DNA from: JANXVY01 sp034408685
GTDB taxonomy: Bacteria > Pseudomonadota > Alphaproteobacteria > Rhizobiales > Hyphomicrobiaceae
Direction of reading: 5' to 3'
NCBI GenBank assembly: GCA_034408685.1
Contig: JAWXCP010000234.1
Span: 5,169 to 69,168, forward strand
Length of the DNA: 64,000 nt
Part shown: piece by piece, positions 1 through 8,721 of the stretch
Layout: every line of letters begins with the position of its first letter
Position numbering within the stretch: the first letter of the stretch is position 1
Made by a program: the position numbers and the translations under genes
Notes under the pieces: generated by a model
Database searches by the model: none
The model's input: only the letters and a program-made list of their open reading frames with translations
Told to the model about the DNA's origin: nothing

Positions 1-797
1 TCGATGTCGCCGACGATTTGCTCCACTAGGTCTTCGATCGTCACCAGACCGTCGGTTCCACCGTACTCGTCGACGACCAGCGCCATATGGTTGCGCGTCG
101 CCTGCATGCGGATGAGCAGGTTCATCGCCGGCATTGATGGCGGGACGTAGAGGACCGGCCGTTTGATCTTGAGCGCCGAAATTGGCTGCGTCAGGTCGAC
201 GTTGGAGAGCTGCAGCGAACTGAGCGGCGGCCGCACTGGCAGATTATCCGTTGCGAGCGCGGTCGTTGCCGTAGCGGCGATGTGCGCGCCGGTGTCTATG
301 CGATTGCGTTCGCCTTCGATAACGCCCGCTTCGACGATCCATGGCAGTAGATCCTTGATGTGGACCATGCCGCGCGGGTCATCGAGCGTTTCATTATAGA
401 TCGGGATGCGCGAGATGGCGGCGTCCTCGAACGTCCGCAACAGCTCCGACAGCGGCTCGCTCTCGTCGAGCGCGATGATATCGGCGCGCGGCACCATGAT
501 GTCGACAACGCGCTTTGCGCCAAACCGCAACATGCGCAGCATCATCTGCCGCTCCTCAGCCGAAAACGCCGACTGGCTCGCCGCTTCCTGGCGCAGCGCC
601 CCCTCGATCGTATCGCGCAACGTCGGCGCGCCGGGCAATCCCAGCCGCTGGCGGATCGCCGACAGCCAGCCCTGGGGTGTGGGTTGGGCGGCGGCAAGCG
701 AAGCGGACCTACTCTCGTCAGCAACGGGAGCTGGAAGCGCGGTGGCAGTGTTCACGTCTAGTCGGGTGCTGGTTTGGTCGTTGGCCATCGTCGTCAT
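1..797 (-). CDS. corC: CorC/HlyC-family CBS-domain protein (3' end outside window)
   Basis: This reading frame runs off the left edge of the window, so only its first 265 or so residues are seen. They contain a stretch typical of the CorC/TlyC family: a conserved MVPRADIIALD segment, CBS-domain sequence ending in VHIKDLLPWI, and later ALVVDEYGGTDGLVTIEDL, the family signature. In other bacteria this family consists of CBS plus CorC_HlyC domains and is linked to magnesium or cobalt efflux, either as a soluble partner or fused to a DUF21 membrane part; no membrane segment is seen here, so it is the soluble type. The ATG at 797 overlaps the ybeY stop codon (ATGA), indicating translational coupling in a phoH-ybeY-corC operon. 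The usual next gene, lnt, would lie outside the window. Confidence 0.88.
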   Translation of the reverse strand, partial: MTTMANDQTSTRLDVNTATALPAPVADESRSASLAAAQPTPQGWLSAIRQRLGLPGAPTLRDTIEGALRQEAASQSAFSAEERQMMLRMLRFGAKRVVDIMVPRADIIALDESEPLSELLRTFEDAAISRIPIYNETLDDPRGMVHIKDLLPWIVEAGVIEGERNRIDTGAHIAATATTALATDNLPVRPPLSSLQLSNVDLTQPISALKIKRPVLYVPPSMPAMNLLIRMQATRNHMALVVDEYGGTDGLVTIEDLVEQIVGDI

Positions 798-1684
798 GGG
801 GTTGTATCGCGTCCCGTCTCCACAACCGGATCGCTGCCGGCGTAGGGATCGGGCACGCCGATGGTCGCAAGGATTGCCGTTTCGAGGCGTTCCATGCGGG
901 CGGCATTATCGTCGGTATCGTGGTCGAGGTGGAGCAAGTGCAAAAGTCCGTGCACGACAAGGTGCTGGAGATGGTGATGCGGCGGAATTCCGAGTTCGGC
1001 TGCCTCGCGGAGAATAGTCTCTTCCGAGAGTGCGATATCGCCCAGGAAAATGCGCTCCTCAGGAGGAAGCGCCGTCTTGCTCAGTCGAGCCGGGCGACGG
1101 ACCGGCGGCGCTGGAAACGACAGAACGTTGGTTGCCTTGTCGATGCCGCGAAACATGTGGTTGAGCACCGCGACCTCGGCATCATGGGACAGGGCGATGG
1201 CTGCTTCGGCTCTCAGATTTGGCACCGCTCGGTCCCGGTCGTCAGCTGCCCCGAGTACTGCTGCCCCCGGTAATGCAGCCGCCGGTAATGCAGCCCCCGG
1301 TAATGCAGCCCCCGGTAATGCTGCCCCGAGTAATGCTGCCCTCGGTAATGCCGGACCGCCCGCCGTTGTTCCAGTCGGCAACGGGACGAGCTCGGAGCCG
1401 GACCCATCGGCACGCGTGTCTGGTCGGTTGGCAACAGCGTCGGCCGCCTGTTCGATCAACGTGTCGAGCGTCAAGCCGCCATGGTCCCACGTGGCGCTGA
1501 GCCAGTGAGGGGACGCGACGTCCCCATCGTCTTGGCCACGCACGATATGGACGATGAGTTGCCGAGGATCGCTACTGTCTGGGTCGGCGTCAGTCGCGCC
1601 GTCGGGCCCGGAAGCGTTGGCGGCCGCCTTTTTCGACGCCGCTCCACTGATCGCTTTAGCTGGCGGTTTTTGGTCTCGGGTCAT
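794..1684 (-). CDS. ybeY: Endoribonuclease YbeY with a large N-terminal repeat insertion
   Basis: YbeY is a zinc-dependent endoribonuclease of 16S rRNA maturation and ribosome quality control. The C-terminal half carries the family's hallmarks: a TNVLSFP segment, LGDIALS, and the metal-binding motif HGLLHLLHLDH with His245, His249 and His255 in canonical spacing, although the usual Gly-Tyr between the second and third His is His-Leu here. The protein is 296 residues against about 150-180 in most homologues. The excess is a charged N-terminal leader of about 40 residues and a low-complexity insert at residues 111-147 made of a GAALP-like pentapeptide, encoded by 15-bp tandem repeats. Start and stop codons overlap phoH and corC by ATGA, so the three genes are coupled. 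Confidence 0.9.
   Translation of the reverse strand: MTRDQKPPAKAISGAASKKAAANASGPDGATDADPDSSDPRQLIVHIVRGQDDGDVASPHWLSATWDHGGLTLDTLIEQAADAVANRPDTRADGSGSELVPLPTGTTAGGPALPRAALLGAALPGAALPGAALPAAALPGAAVLGAADDRDRAVPNLRAEAAIALSHDAEVAVLNHMFRGIDKATNVLSFPAPPVRRPARLSKTALPPEERIFLGDIALSEETILREAAELGIPPHHHLQHLVVHGLLHLLHLDHDTDDNAARMERLETAILATIGVPDPYAGSDPVVETGRDTTP
1251..1355. repeat. Seven 15-bp tandem repeats inside ybeY
   Basis: Units close to CCCGGTAATGCAGCC follow each other without a gap, with one to four differences between units. The 15-bp period keeps the reading frame and encodes the ALPGA/GAALP pentapeptide tract of YbeY on the minus strand. It looks like a replication-slippage expansion in a linker between the N-terminal part and the catalytic core. 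Confidence 0.85.
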
Positions 1685-2664
1685 TTCTTCGCGTCGTAAG
1701 CTTCGACGATCCGCTGGACCAGATCGCGGCGAACGATGTCGCTGTTGACGAACCGTATAGCCTCGATACCGCGAATGTCCTTGAGCGTCGCTAGCGCCTC
1801 GTCGAGGCCGGACTTGGTGCCCGGCGGCAGGTCGATCTGCGTCGGATCGCCATTGACGAACATCTTCGAGCCCTCGCCGAGGCGGGTCAGGAACATTTTC
1901 ATCTGCATCGTCGTCGTATTCTGGGCCTCGTCGAGGATCACAGCCGCGTTGGTCAGCGTCCGGCCGCGCATGAAGGCGAGCGGGGCAATCTCGATCGTGC
2001 CGTTGGTGATCTCTTTTTCGACCGTCTGTTTGTCGAGGCAGTCGTGGAGCGCATCATACAGCGGGCGCAGGTAGGGATCGACCTTGTCCTTCAGGTCGCC
2101 GGGCAGAAAGCCAAGCCGTTCGCCAGCCTCGACGGCCGGTCGCGAAAGAATGATTTTTTCGACCTTCTTTTTTTCCCACAAGTACGCTGCATAGGCGACC
2201 GCGAGATAGGTTTTGCCGGTGCCCGCTGGGCCGACGCCAAAGACCAAGTCGGTCCGCTCCAGCGCTTTGATATAAGCACTCTGGGCGACCGTGCGCGCCT
2301 TGATCGTCTTCCGGCGTGTCGAAATCTGTCCTTGCACGATCCCGCCGCCAACGCTTGATTTTCCGCCGACACCGGCGCCCTGTTCCTCGCGGGCGTGCCG
2401 AATGAGGCCGTCGAAATCAGCCGTGGTCAGATCTTTACCCGTGGACACCCACTGGTAGGCACGATCCAGGACAACGCACGCAATTTGACGAGACGTAGCG
2501 TCGCCGGTCAAAATGAGTTTGTTGCCATGCGGTTGGACGGTGACGCCCAATCGGGTCTCGAGCAACGCGATATTGGCGTCGTATTCACCAAGAACGTTGA
2601 TCAAATGCCGGTTGTCGTCGAATTCGACGATCGTCCGGTTCTCAGGGCTCGCCGCAGGCGTCAA
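1681..2664 (-). CDS. phoH: PhoH-like ATPase
   Basis: This is a PhoH-family P-loop ATPase of 327 residues, the usual size. An N-terminal KH-like region (residues 10-80) is followed by the PhoH core with Walker A GPAGTGKT at 145-152, the downstream ILSRPAVEAGERLGFLPGD block, and Walker B VILDEAQN. The family is associated with RNA metabolism because it is almost always next to ybeY, as here. The ATGA overlap with ybeY indicates coupling. In many alphaproteobacteria miaB precedes this gene; here olsB does, 93 bp upstream. Confidence 0.93.
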   Translation of the reverse strand: MTPAASPENRTIVEFDDNRHLINVLGEYDANIALLETRLGVTVQPHGNKLILTGDATSRQIACVVLDRAYQWVSTGKDLTTADFDGLIRHAREEQGAGVGGKSSVGGGIVQGQISTRRKTIKARTVAQSAYIKALERTDLVFGVGPAGTGKTYLAVAYAAYLWEKKKVEKIILSRPAVEAGERLGFLPGDLKDKVDPYLRPLYDALHDCLDKQTVEKEITNGTIEIAPLAFMRGRTLTNAAVILDEAQNTTTMQMKMFLTRLGEGSKMFVNGDPTQIDLPPGTKSGLDEALATLKDIRGIEAIRFVNSDIVRRDLVQRIVEAYDAKK

Positions 2665-2757
2665 AATAGATCCTCATCAGCATCACACGTCACCGCCCAT
2701 ACCATACTTGCGCCGCACCCGAAACCGTTTCGGCTCGCGCGGTGTCGCCCGGTCACC

Positions 2758-3735
2758 TCACCCGTCGACAGCAACGCGGCTGCGCACCTCGTCGGGCGCG
2801 CCAAAGTGCACGAAATATTTCGGATTGATCCGCGACACGGGCAACACGACGAGCACGTCGGTGGTGCCGAACTGATGGTCGACGACAGCTCCGTCACCAA
2901 AGTAGGCCCCCAGCCGCATATAGCCTTTGATCAACGGCGGCATGGCTTTAAGCGCCGCTTTGATATCCAACTTGTCGCGCGGCACAAGGTTCATCGTCTG
3001 GTAGTCGCGGTCGTGGGCGCGGCAATACCAATCCGGCGGCGCCGCGCTGTGATGGTAGAGCAGCGACAGGGCCATGGCGTGCTGAGCAGGGTCGGTGCCT
3101 TCAAAACTTGCGCACCCGATCATCGCGTCGATCTTATGTTCGCGCACGTATGTCCACAGCCCATGCCACAGCAACTCTACCGTGCGCTTTGTCCGGTATG
3201 ACTTCAGTACGCACGACCGCCCGAGTTCGAGAAAACGCGTTCCTTGCGGCTGGCGCGCGATCATCGGTTCGATGTCGTATTCGCCCTGGGTGTAGAAGCC
3301 CCCACCGCGCTCGGCCGACTTCTGCTGGAGCAATCGGTAGGTGCCCACGACTTTGGGCTTTTGCGACCACCGATTGATCGGTGACGCTGCCGGCTCGAGG
3401 TCGATCACGAGCAAGTGGTCGCAGACGCGGTCGAACGGATCGCGGTCGAGGCGGCGCATCCGGGCGGCAATCGAGGGATGGGCTGCCATTTCTTCGTAAA
3501 ACACCTGATAGCGTAGGCGTTGCGCGCGCCGCACGTCGCGGTAGGTCTCGGCGAGGCGGACCTGTAACGTCCCGATCTGGCCGTAGATTTTGCGCGGCCG
3601 CCGGCGTGGTATGGCAAGCGAATCGGGGATTGCCCGCGACAGCGTCGCTTTCGCCAACAGTCCGATGGGGAGCTGGCTCAGCTTGAGCTTCGAGGTGCTC
3701 GATAGCCTCCGGACGCGCTTCGCTCGGTCGGACAT
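2758..3735 (-). CDS. olsB: OlsB-like N-acyltransferase (ornithine lipid synthesis)
   Basis: The protein matches the GNAT-like hemolysin/OlsB family, which transfers a 3-hydroxyacyl chain from acyl carrier protein to the alpha-amino group of ornithine, the first step of phosphorus-free ornithine lipid synthesis. Recognisable segments are RLRYQVFYEEM near the N-terminus, FDRVCDHLLVID, VVGTYRLL, FLELGRSCV and the C-terminal LIKGYMRLGAYFGDGAVVDHQFGTTDVLVVL. The start chosen gives 325 residues, near the family size of about 300; an upstream start at 3825 would add a basic extension of 30 residues. The gene is divergent from the retropepsin-like gene. No partner olsA acyltransferase is seen next to it. 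Confidence 0.8.
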   Translation of the reverse strand: MSDRAKRVRRLSSTSKLKLSQLPIGLLAKATLSRAIPDSLAIPRRRPRKIYGQIGTLQVRLAETYRDVRRAQRLRYQVFYEEMAAHPSIAARMRRLDRDPFDRVCDHLLVIDLEPAASPINRWSQKPKVVGTYRLLQQKSAERGGGFYTQGEYDIEPMIARQPQGTRFLELGRSCVLKSYRTKRTVELLWHGLWTYVREHKIDAMIGCASFEGTDPAQHAMALSLLYHHSAAPPDWYCRAHDRDYQTMNLVPRDKLDIKAALKAMPPLIKGYMRLGAYFGDGAVVDHQFGTTDVLVVLPVSRINPKYFVHFGAPDEVRSRVAVDG

Positions 3736-3885
3736 CGTCAGCCCATCTGGACCGTTCCCAGTATGCGCTCGCGCTATGCGAGCGGCCCTCCCGGACGGAT
3801 AGGTTGCTCTATTGATCATTCGCATTTTTAGCAAGTTGCGCAGCTGATTTGGGCAGATTTGGCGAACACGCGGAGAGGATACGTC

Positions 3886-4473
3886 ATGAGACGCATTGAA
3901 TTGTGCAAACCTTTAAGACGCGCGCTTGCATGTGCGTCCGCCTCAGGGCTGACGGTCGTTGCGGCTTGCGTGCCGCCGATGGCAATGGCGGCTGACTGCC
4001 CACAGATCGTGGGTTGGGTCGAGCCCGTCACGGTTGCCGGGCGCATGATGGATGCCAAACTGGACACGGGCGCACAGACATCGTCCATTGACGCCCGCGA
4101 TATCGGCCATTTCAATCGCGAAGGCCGCCCCTGGGTACAGTTTCGCCTTGGTGCGCGTCGAAACATTCCCGCCAAAACCTCACAGGGTTCTGGGCGCGAG
4201 ACAACAGACGACGTCGTTATCGAGGCGCCGGTGGTGCGGCGTGCCCACATCAAGCGCGCCGGCGCGCCGACGGAACGGCGACTGGTTGTCACCCTGCCGA
4301 TGTGTCTTGCCGGTGTCAGTGCCGAAACCGAATTCACGCTGTCGGATCGCGTTGCCCTTGATTACCGCGTCTTGATCGGCCGCGCAGCACTCGGCCAGCT
4401 TGCGATCGATGCAACACGAACGCACGTGACGGCCGGAAGCTGCCCGAGCGGTGTCTCGAAAACGGCACCCTAA
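3886..4473 (+). CDS. Exported retropepsin-like (RimB/COG4067-type) protease
   Basis: This 195-residue protein starts with a basic stretch and a hydrophobic segment ending in AMAMAAD, a likely Sec signal peptide, and then contains KLDTGAQTSSIDA, the aspartic active-site motif (Asp-Thr-Gly-Ala) of the single-domain retropepsin-like family often called putative ATP-dependent zinc protease. The later part, LVVTLPMCLAG...DYRVLIGRAAL, is also typical. The ATG at 3886 has a strong GGAGAGGA site six bases upstream, so it is preferred over the in-frame upstream codon at 3859. The substrate is unknown; family members sit near RimK-type ligases, but none is here. Confidence 0.75.
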   Translation: MRRIELCKPLRRALACASASGLTVVAACVPPMAMAADCPQIVGWVEPVTVAGRMMDAKLDTGAQTSSIDARDIGHFNREGRPWVQFRLGARRNIPAKTSQGSGRETTDDVVIEAPVVRRAHIKRAGAPTERRLVVTLPMCLAGVSAETEFTLSDRVALDYRVLIGRAALGQLAIDATRTHVTAGSCPSGVSKTAP

Positions 4474-4529
4474 AGTTGTCGGGCCGTGGGCCGTTAGCTG
4501 TCGGCCATCGGCCGTTAGCCGCAAGAGCT
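4474..4529. repeat. Short GGCCGTTAGC duplications after the retropepsin-like gene
   Basis: The spacer between two converging genes holds two copies of GGCCGTTAGC within a GGCC-rich run (about 4490-4520). No T-run follows, so a terminator is not clear. Confidence 0.45.
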
Positions 4530-4817
4530 TCAGTCGAGTGTCCGTGCTGCTTCCCGCGTCAACAGCGGCACGCCGGAACGAATTGGATAAGCGAGATTGG
4601 CGCGGCGGCTGATCAGCTCTTGCGTGCTAGGCGCATACTCGAGCGTCGATTTGCAGACCGGGCAAACAAGCATTTCGAGCGTCCGAGCGTCGGTCCGTTC
4701 TGCCAGAACGGGAGTTACCTCGGTCGCAGGGTCGCTTGCCTCCGGAGGAACGACCGGATGATGTCCGACGCCCGTCGCGCCATTGACGCTCACGCCGTTC
4801 TTGCGGTCACCCGGCAT
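4530..4817 (-). CDS. Trm112-family zinc-ribbon-like protein
   Basis: The last 55 residues, LEMLVCPVCKSTLEY...LAYPIRSGVPLLTREAA, are a clear Trm112/YcaR domain. In eukaryotes Trm112 activates methyltransferases; bacterial members are small proteins of largely unknown role. The protein is 95 residues from the ATG at 4817, longer than the usual 60-70 because of a disordered N-terminus; only one CxxC pair is present, as in many bacterial members. It lies 22 bp after the LON-domain gene and probably closes the ybbN operon. A GGGAG sequence about ten bases upstream supports this start. Confidence 0.82.
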   Translation of the reverse strand: MPGDRKNGVSVNGATGVGHHPVVPPEASDPATEVTPVLAERTDARTLEMLVCPVCKSTLEYAPSTQELISRRANLAYPIRSGVPLLTREAARTLD

Positions 4818-4839
4818 CAGCCGACAGCTCCCATAATTA

Positions 4840-5550
4840 TCACTGAAGCGTCCCTCCGCCTTCACCGCCCGACGAAGCGAGTTCCATCTCCGCAAGCGCC
4901 ACGAGAACCTCGGCGCGGGTCTTGAGATCGGCAGCTTCCAGCAGTGCTTGCTTTTCTTCGGCGCCGTATGGGCTCATGACCGACAAAACGTTGATCAAGA
5001 ACTCGTTGGACGCGCGCAGCACGGCGTTCCAATCGGCCTTGAGCCGGTTCGATTCGAGATAGGCCTTGAGCACGCGCAGCAGCTTCGGCCGATCGACTTC
5101 GTCCTCACCGAGCCCCTGCGCGAGGTCGTTGAGAAAGCGATCATAACCGACGGATGCGATTTTATACGGCTTTGGCGTCGGGGTCTCTTCCACCAGATCG
5201 AACCGCACGATCCCGGTCAGCGTGATGATGAACCGGCCGTCATCGAGTTCCTGAAAGCTCGTGATCCGGCCCGCGCACCCAACGCGACGCAACCCGAAGC
5301 CCTTCCCTGGCGGACTATCTTGAGGTTCGTCGCTGTCGTCGCTGCGTCCCGATGGCTGGATAATACCGATCAGCCGCGCGCCAGAAATCGCCTCGTCGAT
5401 CATCGTTAGGTAACGCGGCTCGAAGATGTTGAGCGGAAGCGTGGCGCGCGGCAGCAGTATTGCGCCACGCAGCGGGAACAACGGAAGGCGCGATGGCAGG
5501 TCCGACAACTTCTCATATCGTTCGGTTAACGCCACGGTTCCCGTCCTCAT
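4840..5550 (-). CDS. LON N-terminal substrate-binding-domain protein
   Basis: The 236 residues match the stand-alone LON N-terminal domain family (PF02190): the opening LPLFPLRGAILLPRATLPLNIFEPRYL is diagnostic, followed by IGIIQPSG and a GCAGRITSFQELDDGRFIITLTG segment. It has no AAA+ or protease domain. In alphaproteobacteria this gene regularly follows ybbN, as here with a 26-bp gap, pointing to a protein-quality role, but the activity is not known. A GGAAGG ribosome-binding site precedes the ATG by six bases. Confidence 0.9.
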   Translation of the reverse strand: MRTGTVALTERYEKLSDLPSRLPLFPLRGAILLPRATLPLNIFEPRYLTMIDEAISGARLIGIIQPSGRSDDSDEPQDSPPGKGFGLRRVGCAGRITSFQELDDGRFIITLTGIVRFDLVEETPTPKPYKIASVGYDRFLNDLAQGLGEDEVDRPKLLRVLKAYLESNRLKADWNAVLRASNEFLINVLSVMSPYGAEEKQALLEAADLKTRAEVLVALAEMELASSGGEGGGTLQ

Positions 5551-5576
5551 CTCGCACCTTCCGAAATTTTAGCACG

Positions 5577-6503
5577 TCACCGGAACAACAGCGACGAGAG
5601 TTTGCGTCGGCCATCGAGCGTAGCCTCGTGTTTTGGTCCCCAGGCTTCGAACAGCAGGACAAGCTGCTTGCGCGCGCCCTCTTCGTTCCAAGTGCGCTCG
5701 CGACGAATAATTTCCAGCAGGTTGTCCACCGCTGCCACGTTGTCACCACGCGCGGCCTGGGCAATGGCAAGTTCGTAACGCGCCTGATGGTCTGCCGGAT
5801 TGGCAATCAGGCGTGTTTCGAGTTCGGCGCTGTTGTCGACGGCAGGCGCCTTGCTGGCCAGTTCGATCCGGGCCGCTAACGCAGTATAGGCAGAGCTTTT
5901 GCGCCCGTCAGGCGGGATCAGCGCAAGCGTCGCGCTGGCTTGCACAAGGTCACCGGTCTCGACATAAACCGTTGCCAGACCAAGCAGGGCCCGCACATTC
6001 TGCCCGTCGACATCGAGCACTGCTGCAAACACCTCCGCTGCCCCGGCCACGTCGCCGGTGGACAGGGCTTCCTCGCCGCTCGCCAAGACTGCCTCGATGT
6101 CACCTTCTCCTTCAGTGCCGACCGGCCCGGCAAGCCGGTCGATAATTTGCCGGATCGCGCTTTCGGGTTGCACGCCGACGAACGCGTCGAGCGCCCGGCC
6201 ATCGCGAAACGCATAGACCATCGGGATCGATTGGACGCGCAACTGTTGGGCGAGTTGCGGGTGCTCGTCGATGTTGATCTTCACAAGCTTTGCGCGACCA
6301 GCGTAGCTGCGCACAACCTTCTCGATCACCGGCGTCAACTGCTTGCACGGCCCGCACCACGGCGCCCAGAAGTCGACGAGCACGACAGCGTCACGCGACG
6401 CCTCGATCACATCGGCCATGAAGCTTGCGGCAGTGCCCGACTTCACGATGTCTTTATCGGCGGCAGCGGGTCCCGCGCCAGCCTTCAGCGTACCAAAATC
6501 CAT
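5577..6503 (-). CDS. ybbN: Thioredoxin-TPR co-chaperone YbbN (CnoX-like)
   Basis: The 308-residue protein has an N-terminal thioredoxin domain with VDFWAPWCGPCKQLTPVIEK (Cys50, Cys53), followed by TPR-like repeats (for example ALSTGDVAGAAEVFAAVLDVDGQNVRALLGLA and NPADHQARYELAIAQAARGD). This architecture is that of YbbN/CnoX, a chaperedoxin that protects proteins from oxidative aggregation and hands them to GroEL or DnaK. The CGPC pair suggests redox activity, unlike the E. coli protein. The ATG at 6503 has AAGGAG seven bases upstream and gives the family size. It is the first gene of ybbN-LON-trm112. Confidence 0.92.
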   Translation of the reverse strand: MDFGTLKAGAGPAAADKDIVKSGTAASFMADVIEASRDAVVLVDFWAPWCGPCKQLTPVIEKVVRSYAGRAKLVKINIDEHPQLAQQLRVQSIPMVYAFRDGRALDAFVGVQPESAIRQIIDRLAGPVGTEGEGDIEAVLASGEEALSTGDVAGAAEVFAAVLDVDGQNVRALLGLATVYVETGDLVQASATLALIPPDGRKSSAYTALAARIELASKAPAVDNSAELETRLIANPADHQARYELAIAQAARGDNVAAVDNLLEIIRRERTWNEEGARKQLVLLFEAWGPKHEATLDGRRKLSSLLFR

Positions 6504-6826
6504 CGAATAGCTCCTTGTGCTGGCCCGGATTGACCTCGCAGGCCAAATAACGGCCGATCTGATCGTTGCAGCCGGCGCGGATCGGTGCCAGCAAGGCGAG
6601 GATGAACGAGCAGGCGGCGTAGCGCGTTGAACGAATTTAGTACAGCCGTGACGGGTTTCCAACGTCAACGGCAAGGCTGGTGGACGTGGACCCATCGGCG
6701 CGTTCGCAACGATAAGACGGACGAATGACCGCCAAAACTTGCTGCGCTGCTATAACTCTGCGATAACTCGGCCTTTAACATCTCTGGGTAATCTGACCCC
6801 AACCGTCGTAGAGGACCATACCGCCC
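6504..6826. other. Intergenic region between ybbN and tatA
   Basis: This 323-bp region separates divergent operons and must carry promoters for both. I see no gene, strong operator or riboswitch. Short open frames here lack ribosome-binding sites and family resemblance. Confidence 0.6.
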
Positions 6827-7072
6827 ATGGGCAGCTTAAGCATCTGGCACTGGCTGATATTTCTGGTTGTTGTTCTGCTCATGTTCGGCGGCTCTGGCAA
6901 GATCTCCGCTATCATGGGTGACATGGCCAAGGGCATCAAAAGCTTCCGCAAGGGGCTGGCCGATGATGAAGAGGAAGCTAAGAAGAAGGCCGAGGCCGAT
7001 GCCGTTCAGCGGACCATCGACGTGAAGCCATCGGAAACGGTCAAGACCTCCGAGACGTCGAAGACGGCTTGA
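6827..7072 (+). CDS. tatA: Twin-arginine translocase subunit TatA
   Basis: The 81-residue protein has the TatA plan: one N-terminal membrane helix (SIWHWLIFLVVVLLMFGGSGKI), the FG hinge, and an amphipathic helix (MGDMAKGIKSFRKGLADDEEEA) followed by a polar tail. TatA polymerises to form the passage for folded twin-arginine substrates in the cytoplasmic membrane. The order tatA, tatB, tatC on one strand is standard, though a 145-bp spacer separates it from tatB. Confidence 0.96.
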   Translation: MGSLSIWHWLIFLVVVLLMFGGSGKISAIMGDMAKGIKSFRKGLADDEEEAKKKAEADAVQRTIDVKPSETVKTSETSKTA

Positions 7073-7217
7073 TCACGTCCGCGTGGTCACGATTGTCAGC
7101 CCGAAGTAAAGCCGACCGGCCCGGGCTTGACGACGGCCCCGATGGGCGAAGTGGGCCGTACTGGCCAAGTTTAAAGGGATCGTCCGCACTTGGCGGGCGG
7201 CCCGCCACCGAGGTGAC

Positions 7218-7793
7218 ATGTTCGATCTGACGTCCAGCAAGCTCCTGATCTTGGCCGTCATCGCCCTGATCGTGGTCGGTCCCAAGGACCTGCCAGTGCT
7301 GTTGCGTGCGATCGGCAAATATGTCGGTATCGTCCGTCGCCAAGCCAATGAATTCCGTCAGTATTTCGATGAGGCCATGCGTGAAAACGAACTGGCCTCG
7401 CTGAAGGCTGAGGTCGACGCCATGAAGCGGGACGTTCAGGCGACCGTATCGAGTGCCGGTCGCGCACTCGAAGCCGACATCGACGCTGTGAAATCCGACA
7501 TCGAGACGGTCAAGTCCGACGTGGCCGCCGTCAAGTCGGAGGTTGCCGCCGCGTCGAGTGACGCAGCGCCGCCGGATAGCTCTTCGGATATCTTCCCGGG
7601 TAGCTTCCCGGGTAGCTTCAATGGCGATGGTCACGATGCCGCGCGCGGCACCCCGATCGAACCGGCCACAGGCAACGCGTACGCCGCGCTGCCATCCCAA
7701 GCCGACGTGCCAGTCTCGCCATTATCGGTCCTGCCCGCAGCTGTCTCGCCTCCACCTGCCGAACTGGCGACCGCCAAGGCGGGGGGAGCCTGA
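7218..7793 (+). CDS. tatB: Twin-arginine translocase subunit TatB
   Basis: TatB forms the substrate receptor with TatC. The N-terminus MFDLTSSKLLILAVIALIVVGPKDLPVLLRAIGKYVG is typical, with the conserved VGPKDLP hinge. Then comes an amphipathic helix and a coiled-coil tract with a repeated DxVKSD/EV pattern (residues 75-115). The C-terminal tail (residues 120-191) is proline- and alanine-rich and contains a 12-bp tandem duplication encoding GSFPGSF. It is longer than most TatB tails but the core is normal. A GAGGTGAC sequence precedes the ATG. The gene ends 3 bp before tatC. Confidence 0.94.
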   Translation: MFDLTSSKLLILAVIALIVVGPKDLPVLLRAIGKYVGIVRRQANEFRQYFDEAMRENELASLKAEVDAMKRDVQATVSSAGRALEADIDAVKSDIETVKSDVAAVKSEVAAASSDAAPPDSSSDIFPGSFPGSFNGDGHDAARGTPIEPATGNAYAALPSQADVPVSPLSVLPAAVSPPPAELATAKAGGA

Positions 7794-7796
7794 GCC

Positions 7797-8669
7797 ATGC
7801 AGAAGAAAATTGAAGCACTCGGGGGTGCTGGCAGCAGCGGCGACGGTCACGACGACATCGAGGCCTCGAAAGCCCCGTTGCTCGACCACCTGATCGAACT
7901 GCGCCAGCGGTTGATCTATTCGCTCATCGCAACGGGTCTTGCGTTCGTCGTCTGCTTTTACTTTGCCGACGCGATCTACAATTTCCTGGTGTGGCCCTAC
8001 CAATGGGCGCGCGGTGAAGGCGTGCCGATCCGCATGATCTATACCGCGCCGCAAGAATACCTATTCACCAAAATGCGACTGGCGCTGTTTGCTGCCTTCT
8101 GCATTTCGTTTCCAGTGATCGCGACGCAAATCTACAAGTTCGTCGCCCCTGGCCTCTACAAGAACGAGCGGGATGCCTTCATTCCCTATCTCATCGCGAC
8201 GCCGGTGCTGTTTTTCCTCGGCGCGGCGGTCGTTTATTTCCTCGTCATGCCGATGGCGATGTCGTTCTTCCTGGCCATGGAACAGCGGCCGGACGCTGCC
8301 GGCCAAGTCACGATCACGCTCGAAGCGCGCGTCTCTGAATACCTGTCGCTGATCATGACGATGATCATGGGCTTTGGCATCTGCTTCCAGCTGCCGGTTG
8401 TCCTGACGCTGATGGCACGCGCTGGTGTTGTGACCGCCCAAGCCCTGCGCGAGTTCCGCCGCTACGCCGTCGTTGGCATCGCATTCGCCGCAGCTATCCT
8501 GTCGCCGCCCGATCCGTTTAGCATGCTCGCGATGATGGCGCCGACGGTCCTGCTCTACGAGGGCTCGATCTGGGCCGTCGAGCGCATCCAGAAACAGGCC
8601 GCCGCCAAAGCCGCAGCCCGCGAAGCGGCCGACACGGCCGAAGCTGGCGACGGCGGGTCGGTGGGCTGA
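7797..8669 (+). CDS. tatC: Sec-independent translocase subunit TatC
   Basis: The 290-residue protein has six membrane segments and the TatC signatures: PLLDHLIELRQRLIYSLIATG at the N-terminus, a YTAPQEYLFTKMRLALF loop, and FGICFQLPVVLTLMARAGVV in the middle. TatC binds the twin-arginine signal. The C-terminus (last 30 residues) is alanine/lysine-rich and cytoplasmic. The common neighbour serS is absent; a toxin-antitoxin pair follows. Confidence 0.96.
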   Translation: MQKKIEALGGAGSSGDGHDDIEASKAPLLDHLIELRQRLIYSLIATGLAFVVCFYFADAIYNFLVWPYQWARGEGVPIRMIYTAPQEYLFTKMRLALFAAFCISFPVIATQIYKFVAPGLYKNERDAFIPYLIATPVLFFLGAAVVYFLVMPMAMSFFLAMEQRPDAAGQVTITLEARVSEYLSLIMTMIMGFGICFQLPVVLTLMARAGVVTAQALREFRRYAVVGIAFAAAILSPPDPFSMLAMMAPTVLLYEGSIWAVERIQKQAAAKAAAREAADTAEAGDGGSVG

Positions 8670-8721
8670 CCGGTGTAACCCGACCGTCGACAAAGGGATT
8701 GGAATTTTGTAGACCACCCTC

